Made by a program: the position numbers and the translations under genes. 9,419 nucleotides of DNA. Origin: an uncultured bacterium. GTDB lineage: Bacteria; Cyanobacteriota; Vampirovibrionia; Gastranaerophilales; Gastranaerophilaceae. Shown in pieces: positions 6,124 to 9,419 of this stretch (positions within the stretch are counted from its first letter, which is position 1; each line of letters opens with the position of its first letter). Under the pieces are notes generated by a model. It searched no databases, was not told the origin of the DNA, and saw only the letters and a program-made list of their open reading frames with translations. The stretch is taken from contig CASECH010000116.1 in NCBI GenBank assembly GCA_949286405.1, positions 1-9,419 on the forward strand, in the 5' to 3' direction.

Positions 6124-6996
6124 ATGAAAAATATTGTAGTTTATACAGACAAGAAAGAATCTATATTGGCAGATGTACTTGCTAAAATAGATGATACAAA
6201 CATCAGAATTGAAGATGCAGAAAAATTAAGAGATTATGAAATCCTTAACCCGGGTCTTATTGTTATAGAAAGTGTTCCTAATATCAAAGATGTTTTAATG
6301 GTTACAAAATTTAAATCTCCGGTTCTTTTCATCGGGGAAGTATTTAAGGGGACTACTGTAAGAGCAGTAACTTTTGATTTTATTAAGACTCCTGTTGATA
6401 ACATGGAACTTGTAATCAGAGCTAATGCCCTATTAAAATACAAAGAATTACGTGATAAATTAAAAATTGTATCTACAACAGATGAACTAACAGGACTACA
6501 TAACAGAAAGTATCTTCAAGAACGTTTAGAACAAGAAATTTCTCGTGCAAAACGTTATGGTACAAAACTTTCTTGTTTGTTATTTGACCTTGACTTTTTC
6601 AAAGTTGTAAATGATATATACGGCTATGAATGGGGTGATGTACTTCTTCGCTCAATAGCTGACAAATTAAAACAACTTATCCGTAAAGAAGATGTACTTA
6701 CAAGATATGGTGATGAAGAATTTTTATTAATCCTTCCTAACACATCCGAAAGTAATGCATATCTTTTTGCAGAAAGATTCAGAAGAGATATTGAAAAAAT
6801 GGAATTCATCCCAGCAGGCGAAGAAGAAAGACACCCTATCACAATTTCTGGAGGCATCTCGACATATCCTTGTCTTGAAAATACAGAAGAAGATGCAAAT
6901 ACAATTATTCGCTATGCAGAGCACGCATTATATAACGCTAAAAAACGCGGAAAAAATAAGATTGTTCAATTCTCTCAAATAAACCTTGGAGAATAA
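6124..6996 (+). CDS. Pseudo-receiver/GGDEF domain protein with GDEEF signature
   Basis: The 290-residue protein is built like PleD/WspR-type response regulators. Residues 1-105 form a receiver-like fold (IVVYTDKK at strand 1, LIVIES at strand 3, PVLFIG at strand 4, DFIKTPVD near the end). The usual phosphorylated Asp is Glu49, and the conserved Thr/Ser of strand 4 is Gly71, so normal phosphorylation looks unlikely. Residues 117-285 are a GGDEF domain: DELTGLHNR (120-128), FDLDFFKVVNDIYGYEWGD (154-172) with metal- and guanine-contacting D155, N163 and D164, an RxxD inhibitory site (R187-K-E-D190), and RYGDEEF (194-200). The catalytic motif is G-D-E-E-F rather than G-G-[DE]-E-F. If active it would make cyclic di-GMP from GTP; if not it could bind c-di-GMP through RxxD. 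Single-gene unit, own promoters, hairpin terminator. Confidence 0.88.
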   Translation: MKNIVVYTDKKESILADVLAKIDDTNIRIEDAEKLRDYEILNPGLIVIESVPNIKDVLMVTKFKSPVLFIGEVFKGTTVRAVTFDFIKTPVDNMELVIRANALLKYKELRDKLKIVSTTDELTGLHNRKYLQERLEQEISRAKRYGTKLSCLLFDLDFFKVVNDIYGYEWGDVLLRSIADKLKQLIRKEDVLTRYGDEEFLLILPNTSESNAYLFAERFRRDIEKMEFIPAGEEERHPITISGGISTYPCLENTEEDANTIIRYAEHALYNAKKRGKNKIVQFSQINLGE

Positions 6997-7011
6997 AATA
7001 TAAATTCTGAT

Positions 7012-7046
7012 AAAAACGCCTGAATTTTACAATTCAGGTGTTTTTT
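7012..7046. terminator. Bidirectional intrinsic terminator after the GGDEF gene
   Basis: AAAAACGCCTGAATT (7012-7026) pairs with AATTCAGGTGTTTTT (7031-7045) around a TTAC loop, with one G-T wobble. T runs follow in both directions (7041-7046 on the plus strand, the complement of 7012-7016 on the minus strand). It sits between the GGDEF stop and the stop of the convergent TIGR02757 gene at 7048, so it can end both transcripts. Confidence 0.88.
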
Positions 7047-7047
7047 A

Positions 7048-7794
7048 TTATTTATTATTAACCCCATAGCCAAACATCGCAAAATCATATTTTACAGGGT
7101 CATTAGAATCAAATTTTCGAAGATTTTCTGTAATTTCAAGTACAGATTTAAAATCATTAGCTTTCCTTGTTAAAAGTCCCATTTCTCTCGATAACCTTGC
7201 CACATGTGTATCCAATGGAATTAACAATTCAGAAGGTTTCATAAAATCCCATATTCCAAAATCAACAGGCCCTTTTCTTACCATCCATCTAAGATACATA
7301 CACATGCGTTTCATAGCACTGCCTTTTCTGGCATTTGGAAGCATAAATTTAAAGCCCTGAGCTTCATTATCTTTAGCATTTGCGTAAAAATAATCGGTAA
7401 TTGGTATAAACATATTATCATCTATTTGATTTTCATAACCATATTTGAAAAGTTCTTCAAGACCTCCATTTTTAGAATATAAATTACGCATTATCATAAA
7501 AATTTGTGCAAAATCTTCAGGTTTACCAAAACGATAATTAAAATCTCCAAAAATTTTCGGCTCAAAATTCAAAATAAAATTTAACGGTTCATTCTGAGCA
7601 ATATCAAGTAGAATATCCAATTTTTTCAAAAAAACTTCTCTTCTTCCATAAGCTACTAAAGATGCGATAAAACCAGCAATCTCAATATCTTTTTTATTAT
7701 CAAATCTATTGGGAATTCTAATTGGATCGTCCTTTATAAAATCTATATTTTCATATTTTTCTGCCAATTCATCAATTTGAGATTTTGTTATCAT
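7048..7794 (-). CDS. TIGR02757/DUF2400 family protein
   Basis: A conserved protein of unknown function, 248 residues, close to full family length. Family features in order: DDPIRIPNRF (22-31), DIEIAGFIASLVAYGRR (36-52), GSAMKRMCMYLRWMVRK (158-174), PVDFGIWDFMKPSELLIPLDTHVARL region ending in D195-T-H197, then MGLLTRK and the C-terminal DPVKYDFAMFGYG. The PLDTHVARL segment and the helices around it resemble the catalytic region of helix-hairpin-helix DNA glycosylases such as endonuclease III, but no Fe-S cysteine cluster is visible, so a DNA-repair role is only a guess. The ATG at 7792-7794 has AAGGA 8 nt upstream and lies inside the end of tadA (23-nt overlap). It is the last gene of the histidine kinase-tadA-TIGR02757 group and ends at a hairpin terminator. 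Confidence 0.87.
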   Translation of the reverse strand: MITKSQIDELAEKYENIDFIKDDPIRIPNRFDNKKDIEIAGFIASLVAYGRREVFLKKLDILLDIAQNEPLNFILNFEPKIFGDFNYRFGKPEDFAQIFMIMRNLYSKNGGLEELFKYGYENQIDDNMFIPITDYFYANAKDNEAQGFKFMLPNARKGSAMKRMCMYLRWMVRKGPVDFGIWDFMKPSELLIPLDTHVARLSREMGLLTRKANDFKSVLEITENLRKFDSNDPVKYDFAMFGYGVNNK

Positions 7795-8209
7795 GACGCA
7801 TATCCTTAAAATAATCTTTTAAAATTTTATCACATTCTTCTTCCATAATTCCACCATAGACTTTTAAATTGGAATTAAGCAAATTTCTTAAATCAATTTT
7901 TGACCCTAATGCACCATAATTCAAATCATAAGATCCAAAATATACAGCTTGCAATCTCGCTTGAATAATAGCCCAAGCACACATTGGACAAGGCTCTAAG
8001 GTAACATACATTTCACAATCATCCAAACGCCAATTATCAAGAATTTTCTCAGCCTTTCTTATCGCAAGAATTTCAGCATGCGATGTAACATCTTTTTCAG
8101 CCTCTTTTTTATTAAACGCTTCAGCGATTACAACTCCATCCTTTAAAATCACAGCTCCTACAGGAATTTCTATCCCTGATTTTTTTGCCTGAATAATAGC
8201 TTGCTGCAT
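7772..8209 (-). CDS. tadA: tRNA-specific adenosine deaminase
   Basis: TadA converts adenosine 34 to inosine in tRNA-Arg(ACG), allowing one tRNA to read several arginine codons; the enzyme is a zinc-dependent cytidine-deaminase-fold dimer. The 145-residue protein has IPVGAVILKDGVVIAEAFN near the N-terminus, the zinc and proton-shuttle motif H44-A-E46, and the second zinc motif PCPMCAWAI with C74 and C77. The N-terminus starts directly at MQQAIIQAKK and is several residues shorter than in many homologues; an in-frame TGA lies 15 nt upstream of the ATG, so no longer start is available. The ATG overlaps the histidine kinase stop by one base (TAATG), with GGGAG/GGAAG upstream, and the 3' end overlaps the next gene by 23 nt. 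A guanine or cytosine deaminase is less likely given the PCPMC context. Confidence 0.93.
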   Translation of the reverse strand: MQQAIIQAKKSGIEIPVGAVILKDGVVIAEAFNKKEAEKDVTSHAEILAIRKAEKILDNWRLDDCEMYVTLEPCPMCAWAIIQARLQAVYFGSYDLNYGALGSKIDLRNLLNSNLKVYGGIMEEECDKILKDYFKDMRHDNKISN

Positions 8210-9419
8210 TAGACTTCCACTCCCTCATCTGCAGAAGCTAAATCTAATGTAACTTCAACACAAAATCCACAATCTTCACTACTGCTCAGTTTAATTGTAC
8301 CATTCATAGCTTCAATTAAACCTTTTACAATAAACAAACCAAGCCCAGTACCTCTGGTAGTTCTTGTCGTATTATCATCAAGACGAATAAATTTTTCAAA
8401 CAACTTATTCAATTGCTTTGGAGGAATTACATCACATTCATTTTGAACAAAAATTTGTACTGTTTTTTTATTAATAATTGAATCCACAACAATCTTTGTA
8501 TCAGGGTAAGCATATTTAGCAGCATTTTCAAGCAAATTTACAAATACCTGAATCAATCTGTCTTTATCTCCAATAACCATTGGAAAATCTTCTGCCAAAT
8601 TAATTTCAATTACTTTATTATCCTTATTTTTAATCAATCCCTTAGCTTCTTCCATAACTTCAGGGAGCCAAACTTGCTCTACCTTTGTACGTAATCTCAT
8701 TCCCTCAATATCAGGAATAGTTAACAAATCCTCAATCAATCTTTTCAGTCTTTCTGACTGTTCTTTTATAATCCTCAAAGATTTTTGCTTAGTTTCCTCA
8801 TCAATTTGAATATCTTGCCTCATTAGTCTTGACGTATAACCTTGAATACTTGTCAAAGGAGTACGTAATTCATGACTTACAGTATCAATCAAATTAGATC
8901 TGAATTCGTTTAGTTGTTTAAGCTCTTTGTTATTTTTTTTCAACTGAATATATGACTTATGAATCTCATTCGCCATTCTGTTAAATTCAAAAGCCAAAAA
9001 TACAATTTCATGAGGAGTAAAAGCTGTCGTCAAAAGTCTTATCTGACGTTCATAATTTCCTTTTGAAATTGCAATTATTCCCTTAAATAACTGTCTTATG
9101 TTTATGTACAAATAATATGTGTACAAAGCTACAACAAAAATAATAGTTAGCGTCGCAAAAAGACAGGACAAAATAATTTTCAAACTGTTATCAGTAATAG
9201 CTTTTCGGGTAATTTTTTCTGTCGTATTAACAATAATAATAATATTTGGATCTTCTTTTTTTACATATACAAGAGGTTGATTTTTAACATCTCCGAAAAT
9301 CATGGGTTTGTTACTTTTTAATTTTTTAGGCAATAATGATATTGTTTTTTTATAAGCATCTTCCGTATAATTATGCTCAGCAAGCAAAGCTCCGTCATCA
9401 GTCAAAACATAAATTTGTC
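8209..9419 (-). CDS. Membrane sensor histidine kinase, 5' partial
   Basis: Visible 402 codons run from the right edge to TAA at 8209-8211; the frame stays open at the edge (QIYVLTDDG is the first readable stretch), so the N-terminus and first membrane segment are missing and the TTG at 9403-9405 is not a start. Numbering visible residues: end of an extracytoplasmic sensor domain, possibly Cache/PAS-like (1-75), one transmembrane helix (80-104), HAMP linker (about 105-157), a short coiled coil, HisKA with phospho-acceptor H182 in VSHELRTPLTS, and a HATPase domain with N-box NLLENAAKYA (N298), EKFIRLDD and G2 loop GTGLGL (356-361). The G1 box, usually DxGxG, reads NECDV (326-330). It autophosphorylates and passes phosphate to a response regulator, probably encoded just beyond the right edge. 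Signal unknown. Confidence 0.9.
   Translation of the reverse strand, partial: QIYVLTDDGALLAEHNYTEDAYKKTISLLPKKLKSNKPMIFGDVKNQPLVYVKKEDPNIIIIVNTTEKITRKAITDNSLKIILSCLFATLTIIFVVALYTYYLYINIRQLFKGIIAISKGNYERQIRLLTTAFTPHEIVFLAFEFNRMANEIHKSYIQLKKNNKELKQLNEFRSNLIDTVSHELRTPLTSIQGYTSRLMRQDIQIDEETKQKSLRIIKEQSERLKRLIEDLLTIPDIEGMRLRTKVEQVWLPEVMEEAKGLIKNKDNKVIEINLAEDFPMVIGDKDRLIQVFVNLLENAAKYAYPDTKIVVDSIINKKTVQIFVQNECDVIPPKQLNKLFEKFIRLDDNTTRTTRGTGLGLFIVKGLIEAMNGTIKLSSSEDCGFCVEVTLDLASADEGVEV

Noticed and set aside
6755..6982. Second plus-strand frame and two minus-strand frames over the GGDEF domain
   Set aside because: The GGDEF domain is intact in the main frame; the others are shadows without initiation signals.
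9403..9405. TTG as the histidine kinase start
   Set aside because: The frame stays open to the window edge with protein-like sequence, and the sensor domain would begin mid-fold; the gene is truncated by the window.

Overview
This is a low-GC bacterial chromosome segment that uses the standard bacterial code. It carries mostly housekeeping genes on both strands, with almost no spare intergenic DNA. The gene set (MEP-pathway ispE, a glutamate-cysteine ligase of the plant/cyanobacterial/proteobacterial GCS2 type, bioY, a REC-like/GGDEF protein, a LysM-like small protein) and the very low GC suggest a non-photosynthetic relative of Cyanobacteria such as the Gastranaerophilales/Melainabacteria. 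That placement is inference from protein style, not a search result.

Layout. (1) Positions 1-482, plus strand: the 3' end of a protein with a LysM-like segment, ending at a strong hairpin that can terminate transcription from both sides. (2) Positions 560-2198, minus strand: rsmA (ksgA) followed by ispE, overlapping by 8 nt. (3) Positions 2292-3617, plus strand: a glutamate-cysteine ligase diverging from rsmA across a 93-bp gap with opposed promoter-like sequences. It converges, with 2 nt between stop codons, on (4) a minus-strand group at 3620-5967: rimI, bioY (ATGA overlap) and a membrane-anchored amidohydrolase-like protein. (5) Positions 6124-6996, plus strand: a degenerate receiver fused to a GGDEF domain with an altered signature, closed by a second two-way hairpin. 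(6) Positions 7048-9419, minus strand: a sensor histidine kinase running off the window edge, then tadA and a TIGR02757/DUF2400 gene, all with overlapping ends.

Functionally the window mixes translation and RNA modification (RsmA, RimI, TadA), isoprenoid precursor synthesis (IspE), thiol metabolism (GCL), biotin uptake (BioY) and signalling (GGDEF protein, histidine kinase). I see no mobile element, CRISPR array, tRNA, rRNA, riboswitch or defence island, and no convincing new multi-gene system. The points worth a second look are at protein and promoter level: a GDEEF signature with a phosphomimetic-looking receiver, an amidohydrolase that has lost one metal-site histidine and gained a C-terminal membrane anchor, a cysteine in the GCL active-site motif, an altered histidine kinase ATP box, and promoter positions implying nearly leaderless mRNAs for rsmA and possibly rimI.
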